Both the position numbers and the translations under genes were made by a program. From positions 1 to 5,982 of the forward strand of contig CALGII010000127.1 of NCBI GenBank assembly GCA_937915485.1: a stretch of 5,982 nt of DNA. Reading direction: 5' to 3'. The notes beneath the pieces are model-generated. The model had not been told where the DNA came from. It ran no database searches and saw only the letters and a program-made list of their open reading frames with translations. Below are positions 1-5,956 of this stretch, in pieces. The stretch is from an uncultured Ignavibacteriota bacterium. Its GTDB lineage: Bacteria > Bacteroidota > Ignavibacteria > Tepidaquicellales > Tepidaquicellaceae. How positions within the stretch are numbered: position 1 is the first letter of the stretch; each line of letters begins with the position of its first letter.

Positions 1-141
1 CCTGACGGCGTCATCAAGGTTTACAGGACGTCGGGTAAAAAGAAGGACCTCGTAGCGACGATTTCGAACGTCACGGATTCTTTGAACGTGAAACTCGATA
101 ATCCGACAATGGAAGACCTGTCGAAGATGGATTATCTATAA
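1..141 (+). CDS. C-terminal fragment of an unrecognised protein
   Basis: The window opens inside an open frame whose last 46 codons run to a TAA at 139-141. The visible tail has alternating hydrophobic and polar residues (for example VIKVYRTSG near its start), which suggests beta strands, then an acidic end finishing in KMDYL. It has no cysteine, so it is not the end of a 4Fe-4S ferredoxin such as the delta subunit that often accompanies Vor genes. No membrane segment or family motif is visible, and I do not recognise it. The next gene, vorB, starts 47 bases later on the same strand in an AT-rich gap with no terminator hairpin, so the two may be co-transcribed. The start and full length lie outside the window. 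The coding call rests on an uninterrupted frame with codon use like the downstream genes. Confidence 0.6.
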   Translation, partial: PDGVIKVYRTSGKKKDLVATISNVTDSLNVKLDNPTMEDLSKMDYL

Positions 142-188
142 AAATTAAAAAAGATTTGAAAAAAGACATATTAAAAGAGGAATAAATT

Positions 189-1256
189 ATGAAACAAAAC
201 GAAGATATAAGATTAATGAAAGGCAATGAGGCTATGGCTGAGGCTGCGATTCAGGCGGGGATGGACGCGTATTTCGGATATCCAATCACGCCTCAATCGG
301 AAGTGCTCGAGTACCTTACGCGCGAGATGCCGAACAGGAATTTTCTTGCTCTTCAGGCGGAGAGCGAAGTTGCTTCAATAAACATGGTTTACGGAGCGGC
401 GGGAGCGGGCGCGAGGGTAATGACATCATCGTCTTCGCCGGGCTGGTCACTGATGCAGGAAGGCGTTTCATACATAGCGTCGGCGCAATTGCCGTGTCTG
501 CTGGTTAACGTTAACCGCGGCGGTCCCGGACTGGGAACGATACAGCCGTCGCAGGGCGATTATTTTCAGGCGACGAAGGGCGGCGGTCACGGAGATTACA
601 GGCTGATAGTTCTCGCGCCGAATTCCGTACAGGAAATGGCGGACTTCGTGTTTCTCGGCTTCGAGTTAGCGGACAAGTACAGAAATCCCGTGCTTATGCT
701 TTCGGACGGCGCGATAGGGCAGATGATGGAAAGAGTTATTTTCCACAATAGAGAAATAAACAAAATCCCGAAACCCTGGGCAACGACGGGAAAGACTCCC
801 GACAGGGAAAGAAGCATAATAACGTCTCTGTTCATTCAGCCGGAAAAGATGGAGAAAGTGAATCTTGAACTTTTAAAGAAATACGAAGCGATAGAGAAGA
901 ATGAAATAAGGTACGAAGAGATAATGACGGAAGACGCCGAATATTTGTTCGTGGCGTACGGATTGTCGGCGAGAATCAGCCACAAGGTGATTCAACTGGC
1001 GAGGGAGAAGGGAATAAAGGCGGGGCTTTTGAGACCGATAACTTTATGGCCATTTCCGGCGCCCGTGCTGAACAAACTTGCAGATAAGGTAAAAGGAATG
1101 TTCGTTGTTGAACTCAACGCGGGGCAGATGATAGAGGACGTGAGGCTCGCAGTAAACGGAAAAGTTAAGGTTGAGCATTACGGAAGAATGGGCGGAATTA
1201 TACCGAGTCCCGAAGAGGTCGAAGAGCAGTTCGAGAAATTCATCAAAACACTTTAA
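189..1256 (+). CDS. vorB: 2-oxoacid:ferredoxin oxidoreductase, alpha subunit (VorB type)
   Basis: This is the alpha chain of a CoA-acylating 2-oxoacid:ferredoxin oxidoreductase, most like the VorB class acting on 3-methyl-2-oxobutanoate and related branched 2-oxoacids. The complex is cytoplasmic and makes acyl-CoA, CO2 and reduced ferredoxin. The 355-residue length is typical. Residues 11-180 form the pyrimidine-binding domain, with GNEAMAEAA at 12-20, GYPITPQSE at 30-38, an ESE at 58-60 where the family keeps its cofactor-activating Glu, and RGGPGLGT at 110-117. From about residue 250 comes the second domain, with GLLRPITLWPFP and a GRMGG near the C-terminus. The ATG is supported by AGAGGA at 176-181, seven bases upstream. 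It heads a run of three Vor genes plus ilvE. The substrate is inferred from class and neighbours; a KorA-like 2-oxoglutarate enzyme is the main alternative. Confidence 0.9.
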   Translation: MKQNEDIRLMKGNEAMAEAAIQAGMDAYFGYPITPQSEVLEYLTREMPNRNFLALQAESEVASINMVYGAAGAGARVMTSSSSPGWSLMQEGVSYIASAQLPCLLVNVNRGGPGLGTIQPSQGDYFQATKGGGHGDYRLIVLAPNSVQEMADFVFLGFELADKYRNPVLMLSDGAIGQMMERVIFHNREINKIPKPWATTGKTPDRERSIITSLFIQPEKMEKVNLELLKKYEAIEKNEIRYEEIMTEDAEYLFVAYGLSARISHKVIQLAREKGIKAGLLRPITLWPFPAPVLNKLADKVKGMFVVELNAGQMIEDVRLAVNGKVKVEHYGRMGGIIPSPEEVEEQFEKFIKTL

Positions 1257-1278
1257 GTAGAAAATTAAAATTTAGACA

Positions 1279-2097
1279 ATGGATAATAAAGAATTAACAA
1301 CTCCTCAGTGCATAGTTGACGGCGAAGACACATACGATCTGGTGTTCGAGAAATCGCACGTTATGACGGACACGCGTCTTCACTACTGCCCGGGATGCGG
1401 GCACAGCGTTGCTCACCAGATATTGGCGGAAGTGATACAGGAACTGGGAATACAGGATAACGTAGTCGGCGTAGCGCCGGTCGGATGTTCCGTATTCGCG
1501 TACGATTATCTTCACATCGACTGGCAGGAAGCCGCACACGGAAGGGCAACCGCGGTGGCGACGGGAATAAAGAGATGCCTTCCCGACAGGTACGTTTTCA
1601 CGTATCAGGGCGACGGCGACCTCGCGGCGATAGGAACAGGCGAGACGATACACTGCGTGAACCGCGGCGAGAACATAATGATAATATTCATAAACAACGG
1701 TGTTTACGGAATGACAAGCGGACAGATGGCGCCGACATCGCTCGAAGGAATGAAGACGACCACGTCGCCATACGGCAGGGACGTACACAAGATGGGGTAT
1801 CCGATAAAGGTATCCGAACTTGTAGCGCCTCTTCCCGGAGCATTCTACGTAACGAGGCAGACTGTTCACACGCCGAACGCTGTAAGGAAGACGAAGAAAG
1901 CAATCGAGAACGGTTTCAAATACCAGAAACTCGGCAAGGGAACAAGTTTCATCGAAATAGTATCCAACTGTCCTTCAAACTGGAAGATGACGCCCGTACA
2001 GTCAAATCAGTTCATAGAGAACGAGATGCTGAAATACTATCCTGTCGGAGACATCAAGGTACCGTCGAAGGAAGATTTAAAAGAATTAGTAAAATAA
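1279..2097 (+). CDS. vorA: 2-oxoacid:ferredoxin oxidoreductase, thiamine-diphosphate (beta) subunit
   Basis: This subunit carries the thiamine diphosphate that decarboxylates the 2-oxoacid, and it pairs with the alpha chain just upstream. Of 272 residues, YCPGCGH at 36-42 is the family's N-terminal cysteine motif and PVGC is at 67-70. The diphosphate/Mg site is visible as GDGD at 111-114 followed by NNGVYGMTSGQ at 139-149. The C-terminal part holds SFIEIVSNCPSNW, typical of the family. It starts 22 bases after vorB. Unlike its neighbours it has no purine-rich ribosome site before the ATG (the gap is AT-rich), so translation may depend on coupling to vorB or on low structure. The next in-frame ATG is at residue 29, only a few residues before the CPGCGH motif, so 1279 is preferred. 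No cluster-binding domain is fused to it. The family is certain; the branched-chain specificity is inferred. Confidence 0.9.
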   Translation: MDNKELTTPQCIVDGEDTYDLVFEKSHVMTDTRLHYCPGCGHSVAHQILAEVIQELGIQDNVVGVAPVGCSVFAYDYLHIDWQEAAHGRATAVATGIKRCLPDRYVFTYQGDGDLAAIGTGETIHCVNRGENIMIIFINNGVYGMTSGQMAPTSLEGMKTTTSPYGRDVHKMGYPIKVSELVAPLPGAFYVTRQTVHTPNAVRKTKKAIENGFKYQKLGKGTSFIEIVSNCPSNWKMTPVQSNQFIENEMLKYYPVGDIKVPSKEDLKELVK

Positions 2098-2119
2098 GCC
2101 GAAAGGGGAATAAAATAAC

Positions 2120-2668
2120 ATGTTGAACGAAGAAATAATCATCGCGGGATTCGGAGGACAGGGAGTCCTTTCGATGGGACAGACATTAGGATATGCCGCA
2201 ATGGTGGAAGGAAAGAATGTTTCCTGGATGCCTTCATACGGACCCGAAATGAGAGGCGGCACGGCAAACTGCATAACGATAGTATCGGATTCGACGATAA
2301 GTTCTCCGATTGTATCGAGATTTGATACGGGAATACTTCTGAATCAGCCGTCGATGGAAAAATTCGAAAGCAGGATTAAACCGGGCGGAATAATAGTATA
2401 CGAATCAACGAACATACTTCACGCTTCAGACAGAAAGGATATCGGTATTTACGCGATACCCGCGGCTGATGAAGCGAACAAACTTAATAACGTGAAAGTA
2501 GCGAACATGATACTGCTCGGAGCGTTTCTCGAGAAGAAGCCGATAATTTCTCTTGACGGGGTAATGGCGGCTTTAAAGAAAGTGCTGCCAGAGAGGTATC
2601 ACAACCTTCTTCCGATAAACAGGAAAGCGCTTGAAGTAGGCGCTGAACTAATGAAGAAAGCGGGTTAA
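2120..2668 (+). CDS. vorC: 2-oxoacid:ferredoxin oxidoreductase, gamma subunit
   Basis: This is the gamma chain (pyruvate/ketoisovalerate oxidoreductase catalytic domain), which in this enzyme family helps bind CoA and completes the complex. It is 182 residues, a normal length for a stand-alone gamma chain. Diagnostic stretches are IAGFGGQGVLSMG at 8-20 and PSYGPEMRGGTANC at 38-51, followed by FDTGILLNQPSMEKF and a C-terminal helix region with NRKALEVG. It starts 22 bases after the beta subunit. A purine run, AAGGGG at 2103-2108, lies 11 bases before the ATG and supports this start, though the spacing is long. In Bacteroidota-type operons the order ferredoxin-alpha-beta-gamma is common. Here alpha-beta-gamma is kept but no small 4Fe-4S gene is in view. 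The symbol follows one of several naming schemes in use. Confidence 0.88.
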   Translation: MLNEEIIIAGFGGQGVLSMGQTLGYAAMVEGKNVSWMPSYGPEMRGGTANCITIVSDSTISSPIVSRFDTGILLNQPSMEKFESRIKPGGIIVYESTNILHASDRKDIGIYAIPAADEANKLNNVKVANMILLGAFLEKKPIISLDGVMAALKKVLPERYHNLLPINRKALEVGAELMKKAG

Positions 2669-2702
2669 TTTCCATAAATAAATTATAGGAAAGGAACTTA
2701 AT

Positions 2703-3776
2703 ATGGGGTTCAAAATCACAAAAAATAAAAAGACAAGATACGACAGCATTGACTGGAATAATTTAAGGTTTGGAGTATATTTTTCAGACCACATATTCAT
2801 ATCGAGGTACAAAGACGGAAAATGGGACGGCGGTGAAATAATGCCGTACGGTGAAATGCCGATGGAGCCGGGGCTTTGCACGCTTCATTACGGTCAGACG
2901 ATTTTCGAAGGACTGAAAGCGTTCAGGCGTGTTGACGGAAAAGGCGCGAATCTTTTCAGAGGCGACATGAACGCGAAGAGGCTCAACCGCTCGGCGTCGC
3001 TCGTTTGCATTCCCAATTACGACGTGCCGACGCTCATAGACGGAATGAAGGAACTAATAAAGATTGACAACAAGTTCATACCGAATCAGAAGGGTCAGTC
3101 GCTTTATCTTCGTCCTGTTGTTTTCGGAAGCGGAAATTTTCTCGGAGTAACGGCGTCGTCGGAATATATGCTCATAGTGATGACGTCACCCGTGGCATCG
3201 TATTACGCGGCGGGGCTTAATCCCGTGAAGATAATGGTCAGCGACGACCACGTACGCGCGGTAAAGGGCGGAGTCGGAGCAGCGAAGACCGCGGCGAATT
3301 ACGCCGCTTCGTTGTACGCGGGAATGGACGCTCACAAGAAGGGTTTCTCGCAGGTTCTCTGGCTTGACGGCGTTAACAGGAAAGACATTGACGAAGTCGG
3401 CGCGATGAACATAATGTTCGTAATCGACGGCGAACTCATTACGCCATCGCTCGAGAAGGGAACTGTGCTCGCGGGCGTCACGCGCGATACTGTCCTCACG
3501 CTGGCAAGGGAATGGGGAATGAAGGTCACGGAAAGGAACATTTCAATCGACGAAGTGACCGAAGCGCACAAGAACGGAAAACTTCAGGAAGCGTTCGGAA
3601 CGGGTACGGCGGCAGTAATATCGCCCGTCGGGCAGTTGACGTACAAAGGAAACGATATGATTATCAACGACATGAAAATAGGTCCCGTATCTCAGAAATT
3701 CTACGATACGATTACGGGAATACAGTACGGCGAAATCGATGACAAGCATAACTGGAACATACACGTTACTTTTTAA
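2703..3776 (+). CDS. ilvE: Branched-chain amino acid aminotransferase (PLP fold type IV)
   Basis: It transfers the amino group between leucine, isoleucine or valine and 2-oxoglutarate in the cytoplasm. The 357-residue protein fits the longer class of IlvE (the eukaryotic BCAT-like group) rather than the shorter E. coli form of about 310. Landmarks are LHYGQTIFEGLKAFR at 61-75, LYLRPVVFGSG at 134-144, and GGVGAAKTAANYAASL at 189-204, in which Lys195 is the expected Schiff-base lysine. EVGAMNIMFV at 231-240 supplies the Glu that contacts the cofactor ring nitrogen, and FGTGTAAVISPVG at 298-310 forms the phosphate-binding end. AAGGAA at 2691-2696, six bases before the ATG, supports the start. 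It lies 34 bases after the gamma subunit with no terminator between, and a strong terminator follows, so it is read as the last gene of the Vor operon. The link to branched 2-oxoacids fits well. Confidence 0.93.
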   Translation: MGFKITKNKKTRYDSIDWNNLRFGVYFSDHIFISRYKDGKWDGGEIMPYGEMPMEPGLCTLHYGQTIFEGLKAFRRVDGKGANLFRGDMNAKRLNRSASLVCIPNYDVPTLIDGMKELIKIDNKFIPNQKGQSLYLRPVVFGSGNFLGVTASSEYMLIVMTSPVASYYAAGLNPVKIMVSDDHVRAVKGGVGAAKTAANYAASLYAGMDAHKKGFSQVLWLDGVNRKDIDEVGAMNIMFVIDGELITPSLEKGTVLAGVTRDTVLTLAREWGMKVTERNISIDEVTEAHKNGKLQEAFGTGTAAVISPVGQLTYKGNDMIINDMKIGPVSQKFYDTITGIQYGEIDDKHNWNIHVTF

Positions 3777-3806
3777 ATCGCAATAAATATTATATATGAT
3801 TATCTT

Positions 3807-3832
3807 AACCCGTGCTTCGGCACGGGTTTTTT
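3807..3832 (+). terminator. Rho-independent terminator after ilvE
   Basis: A nine-base-pair perfect stem (AACCCGTGC at 3807-3815 with GCACGGGTT at 3820-3828) closes a stable TTCG loop and runs into six T residues at 3827-3832. It sits 30 bases after the ilvE stop codon and ends the vor-ilvE unit. Only a short A/T stretch precedes it on the other side, so it is mainly directional towards +. Confidence 0.95.
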
Positions 3833-3851
3833 AATTTAAAATCTGAAAGCA

Positions 3852-4646
3852 ATGAAAACTATAATATGCGCGGCGCTGGTTTTTGCTTTCATTTCCTTAT
3901 CTTGCGGGGAGACGGCGAAAAACAACGTAAGCGAAGTGAATAAGAAGGCACCGGTCGAGATAAAAACCGACCGTATTGAGATGTTCACTTCAGACAACAT
4001 CCGTTTAGCGGGAAACTATTTTTACGTTTCGGGCAGCGAAAAAACGCGTCAGCCGCTGATTGTTCTGATTCATCAGTTCCGTTCGAATAAAGAGCAATGG
4101 TCGAAGGATTTCACGGACAGCCTGGTTTTAAAGGGTTACAAAGTAATGGCGTTTGATTTACGGAGCCACGGTGAATCCGACAAGGCGAAGGTAGAGATTG
4201 ATAAACTTCTTACAGACTCCGAGCAGACACCGAAGGACGTTGACGCGGTGATGAAATGGGCGTTTAACAACGAGGGAGTGGACACGACTAAAATCGGATT
4301 TGCGGGCACTTCGATTGGTGGCGCCCTTAGTTTTTACGGTAGGCTCAAAGGCGGCAAATCGGCTGTGCTGGTATCGACGGGGAAATTGACATTCGCTCCG
4401 CTCACGGGGTATGACGACAGGATGATGACGATGTCGAGACCGCTTCTGCGGATTTCAAATGTAATGCTGATAGCGGGAGACGGTGACGGCGAGCATGCGA
4501 GCGAGAACAAGGAAATCCGTGACAATTTCCTTATAAATCCGATGGAACTGAAGATATACAATTCGGACAAACACGGGAAAGATTTAATAGTACAGAATCC
4601 CGAAATATATTCATTAATCTTAAACTGGTTCGGAAAGACATTATAA
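3852..4646 (+). CDS. Alpha/beta-hydrolase-fold putative lipoprotein
   Basis: This is a 264-residue protein with a lipoprotein-type signal. A Lys at position 2 is followed by a hydrophobic stretch at 4-16 and SLSC, making Cys18 the likely lipidated residue; a polar linker runs to about 40. The rest is an alpha/beta-hydrolase fold: the strand LIVLIH with HQ at 74-75 (where many relatives have HG), FDLRSHGES at 101-109, the nucleophile elbow GTSIG at 152-156 with Ser154, Asp210 or Asp212 in LIAGDGDGEH, and His241 in DKHGKDL. A complete Ser-Asp-His set is therefore present and it should be an active esterase, peptidase or related hydrolase in the cell envelope. The substrate cannot be told. The ATG is fixed by the signal peptide. 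There is no good ribosome site, and only 19 bases separate it from the preceding terminator. A small membrane protein gene follows six bases downstream. Confidence 0.85.
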   Translation: MKTIICAALVFAFISLSCGETAKNNVSEVNKKAPVEIKTDRIEMFTSDNIRLAGNYFYVSGSEKTRQPLIVLIHQFRSNKEQWSKDFTDSLVLKGYKVMAFDLRSHGESDKAKVEIDKLLTDSEQTPKDVDAVMKWAFNNEGVDTTKIGFAGTSIGGALSFYGRLKGGKSAVLVSTGKLTFAPLTGYDDRMMTMSRPLLRISNVMLIAGDGDGEHASENKEIRDNFLINPMELKIYNSDKHGKDLIVQNPEIYSLILNWFGKTL

Positions 4647-4652
4647 AATAAT

Positions 4653-4811
4653 ATGGATGAAAGCGGAATCTGGTTCCTGATAATAGCGGCAACGGTAGTC
4701 ATAATTCTGATTACATTTTTGACTTCGGTCACGGTATTGCACAAGAAGTTTGTAGAAAAACCTGTCGAAAAGATGGAAAATAAAGACGGGGAAAATGCTC
4801 AAGATAAATAA
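4653..4811 (+). CDS. Small single-pass membrane protein, function unknown
   Basis: An open frame of 52 codons begins with ATG six bases after the hydrolase stop codon and ends with TAA at 4809-4811. The product has a short acidic N-terminus (MDESG), one strongly hydrophobic helix from about residue 6 to 29 (containing WFLIIAATVVIILITFL), then HKK and a charged tail rich in Lys, Glu and Asp (23 residues). By the positive-inside rule the tail should be cytoplasmic. The clean layout of helix, basic flank and charged tail is hard to get by chance in a shifted frame, which supports real coding. GGAAAG at 4632-4637 lies 15 bases upstream, too far for a good ribosome site, so translation may be coupled to the upstream gene. 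I do not recognise the family. It may act with the adjacent lipoprotein. Confidence 0.65.
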   Translation: MDESGIWFLIIAATVVIILITFLTSVTVLHKKFVEKPVEKMENKDGENAQDK

Positions 4812-4851
4812 GCATAACACGCATAAAAATATATAATATAAACTTTATCGT

Positions 4852-5601
4852 TTAAACTTTATTCTTCTGTCTGAATATTTCGTAAAGAAATACGGCAGAA
4901 GACACAGAGGCGTTAAGCGAATTAAATCCACCCGACATAGGAATCCTGACGAGTTCGTCGCAATTATCCCTTAGAGATTTTCTGATGCCTTTTCCTTCGC
5001 TGCCGATTATAAGGCAGACGGGTTTCCTGAAATCGAATTCAAAAGTCGTATTTGAAGCCAGTATATCGGCTCCTATCACTGTATAGGCGTTTTGTTTCAA
5101 TATTTTTATTACGTTATTGAGATTGGTTTCCATAGCAATCGGTATGTAATTCACGGCTCCTGATGAGGTTTTTATTACTGTATGGTTGACTTCCACGGAA
5201 TTATGGCGGGGAATAATTATGCCGTCGGCGCCGAGGCAAACAGCGGAGCGGATGATTGCTCCGAAGTTATGCGGGTCGGTGATTTCGTCGAGAATGAGAA
5301 GCAGGGGAAGTTGAATTTTTTCTATATCCTCGAGAAGTTTTTTTATAGGCGTATATTCGAAGTCCTTAATGAAACCGATGACACCCTGCGCGATACCTTC
5401 TTTTTTATTTTTGCTGTGGAAATATTTTTCGAAGTCGAATTTGTTCAGAAAAATCCTGCGTATGCCGTTTTCCTCGGCGAGGCTGAGTATTTCCTTTAGT
5501 CTGGGTTCAGGTTTTACGGTTTTCAGGAATATTATTTTATTGAAATCTTTCGGGGAAGATTTTAGCGTTTCGAGTATTGGATTTTTGCCGATTACTATCA
5601 T
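4852..5601 (-). CDS. rlmB: 23S rRNA (guanosine-2'-O)-methyltransferase RlmB, TrmH/SpoU family
   Basis: It methylates a ribose 2'-OH in 23S rRNA (G2251 in E. coli for true RlmB), using S-adenosylmethionine. From the ATG at 5601 it is 249 residues, normal for the family. Residues 1-80 form the small substrate-binding domain, opening with IGKNPILETL and holding KEGIAQGVIG at 67-76. The knotted SPOUT domain shows motif 1 (DEITDPHNFGAIIRSA at 105-120, with the conserved Asn112 and Arg118), motif 2 (LIIGSEGKGI at 197-206) and motif 3 (SLNASVSSAVFLYE at 228-241). An in-frame TTG at 5619 would add six residues (MNKILE), but the family usually begins near MIVIGKNP, so the ATG is preferred. Neither start has a clear ribosome site. 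A weak TATAAC lies on the minus strand at 5625-5630. The gene converges on the + genes across 40 bases. The exact target nucleotide is inferred. Confidence 0.92.
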   Translation of the reverse strand: MIVIGKNPILETLKSSPKDFNKIIFLKTVKPEPRLKEILSLAEENGIRRIFLNKFDFEKYFHSKNKKEGIAQGVIGFIKDFEYTPIKKLLEDIEKIQLPLLLILDEITDPHNFGAIIRSAVCLGADGIIIPRHNSVEVNHTVIKTSSGAVNYIPIAMETNLNNVIKILKQNAYTVIGADILASNTTFEFDFRKPVCLIIGSEGKGIRKSLRDNCDELVRIPMSGGFNSLNASVSSAVFLYEIFRQKNKV

Positions 5602-5710
5602 TTCAAGAATTTTATTCAATATACGTTATATGGAGATTGAAATAAATTCACGGGATTTGACATATTTGGGAGGGGGGTCATTGAGTTTCCTCCAGACGGG
5701 CAAGTAATTT

Positions 5711-5723
5711 CGATGCCGCATCG
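5711..5723. repeat. Palindrome CGATGC-C-GCATCG at the insertion junction
   Basis: A perfect six-base inverted repeat around a central C lies where the shared left block of copy 1 meets its insertion. Copy 2 has only the left part (GATGCC) and then goes straight into the GCCCC hairpin, so this palindrome is specific to copy 1. Confidence 0.7.
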
Positions 5724-5733
5724 CATCGCCACT

Positions 5734-5765
5734 GCGACCCTTCGGCTCGGCGACCCTACGGCCCT
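5734..5765. repeat. 16-base tandem duplication inside repeat copy 1
   Basis: Two adjoining 16-base units, 5734-5749 and 5750-5765, both begin GCGACCCT and agree at 13 of 16 positions. They lie mostly within the stretch of copy 1 that is absent from copy 2, so the insertion seems to have grown at least partly by local duplication. Just upstream, GCATC is repeated in tandem at 5718-5727. Confidence 0.7.
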
Positions 5766-5892
5766 ACAGGGCTTTTCTCTTGGTCAGATATCATTGCTAT
5801 TCGATGTCACCCACTAACGCGGGTTTGCATTGCGACACGGAAGTATGAAACAGACTGTTGGAAACTCCTGACAGGCACGTAATTTAGATGCC

Positions 5893-5905
5893 GCCCCTAC
5901 GGGGC
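5893..5905. repeat. GC hairpin GCCCC-TAC-GGGGC (copy 2)
   Basis: This is a perfect five-base-pair stem with a three-base loop. The matching place in copy 1 (5761-5772) has a four-base-pair stem with a TACA loop. The bases differ but the palindrome is kept, which suggests that the structure matters or that the element spreads through it. Only a broken T-rich stretch (TATTT) follows, so it is not a convincing terminator. Confidence 0.7.
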
Positions 5906-5940
5906 TATTTCTTGGTCTGATATCATTGCTATTCGATGTC

Positions 5941-5956
5941 ACCCGCTAACGCGGGT
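5941..5956. repeat. GC hairpin ACCCGC-TAAC-GCGGGT (copy 2)
   Basis: This is a perfect six-base-pair stem with a TAAC loop. Copy 1 has the same element at 5809-5824 with one A-C mismatch in the stem. It lies 35 bases after the first hairpin of the unit, the same layout as in copy 1. Confidence 0.75.

Larger units (their letters stand above)
5690..5850. repeat. Structured intergenic repeat, copy 1 (161 bp, with insertion)
   Basis: Aligned by eye with the copy at 5865-5982, it shares a 30-base left block (5690-5719, 26 of 30 identical) and a 90-base right block (5761-5850, 77 of 90 identical without gaps). The last 73 bases of the right block differ at only five positions. Relative to copy 2 it holds about 43 extra bases between these blocks. 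Two palindromes are kept: GCCC-TACA-GGGC at 5761-5772 and ACCCAC-TAAC-GCGGGT at 5809-5824, which has one mismatched pair. Orientation is unknown. The layout resembles the general class of palindromic intergenic repeats such as REP or ERIC, but I cannot assign it to a named family. Confidence 0.88.

Noticed and set aside
142..188. Promoter for the vor operon
   Set aside because: The gap is AT-rich, but no -35/-10 pair with proper spacing and no Bacteroidota-type TTTG/TAnnTTTG pair is visible. Transcription may come from upstream.
1294..1869. A 191-codon antisense frame within vorA
   Set aside because: The composition is odd (many Tyr, Arg, Val and Cys residues), there is no ribosome site or family motif, and it lies wholly inside a well-supported gene.
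1485..2126. A 213-codon open frame overlapping most of vorA on the same strand
   Set aside because: Its product is very rich in Arg, Asp and Lys with no domain, as expected from a shifted reading of this codon use. The vorA frame there has unmistakable family motifs.
4334..4744. A 136-codon antisense frame across the end of the hydrolase gene
   Set aside because: It is a shadow of the hydrolase and small membrane protein genes. Its hydrophobic parts mirror codon use, and it overlaps both.
4840..4862. Direct repeat AAACTTTAT twice around the rlmB stop codon
   Set aside because: It is nine bases of AT-rich sequence in a 40-base convergent gap, likely chance. No hairpin terminator could be built from it.
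5652..5677. Possible G-quadruplex in the G-rich run upstream of rlmB
   Set aside because: There is one long G stretch interrupted by a single A, without four well-spaced G tracts.
5669..5693. GGAGG and CCTCC inverted repeat as a terminator or operator
   Set aside because: The arms are only five bases around a 15-base loop with no T-tract; this is easily chance in a G-rich run.
5369..5707. A + strand frame across the start of rlmB into the repeat region
   Set aside because: It is antisense to clear RlmB motifs, with a Ser/Phe/Leu-rich product and no recognisable features.
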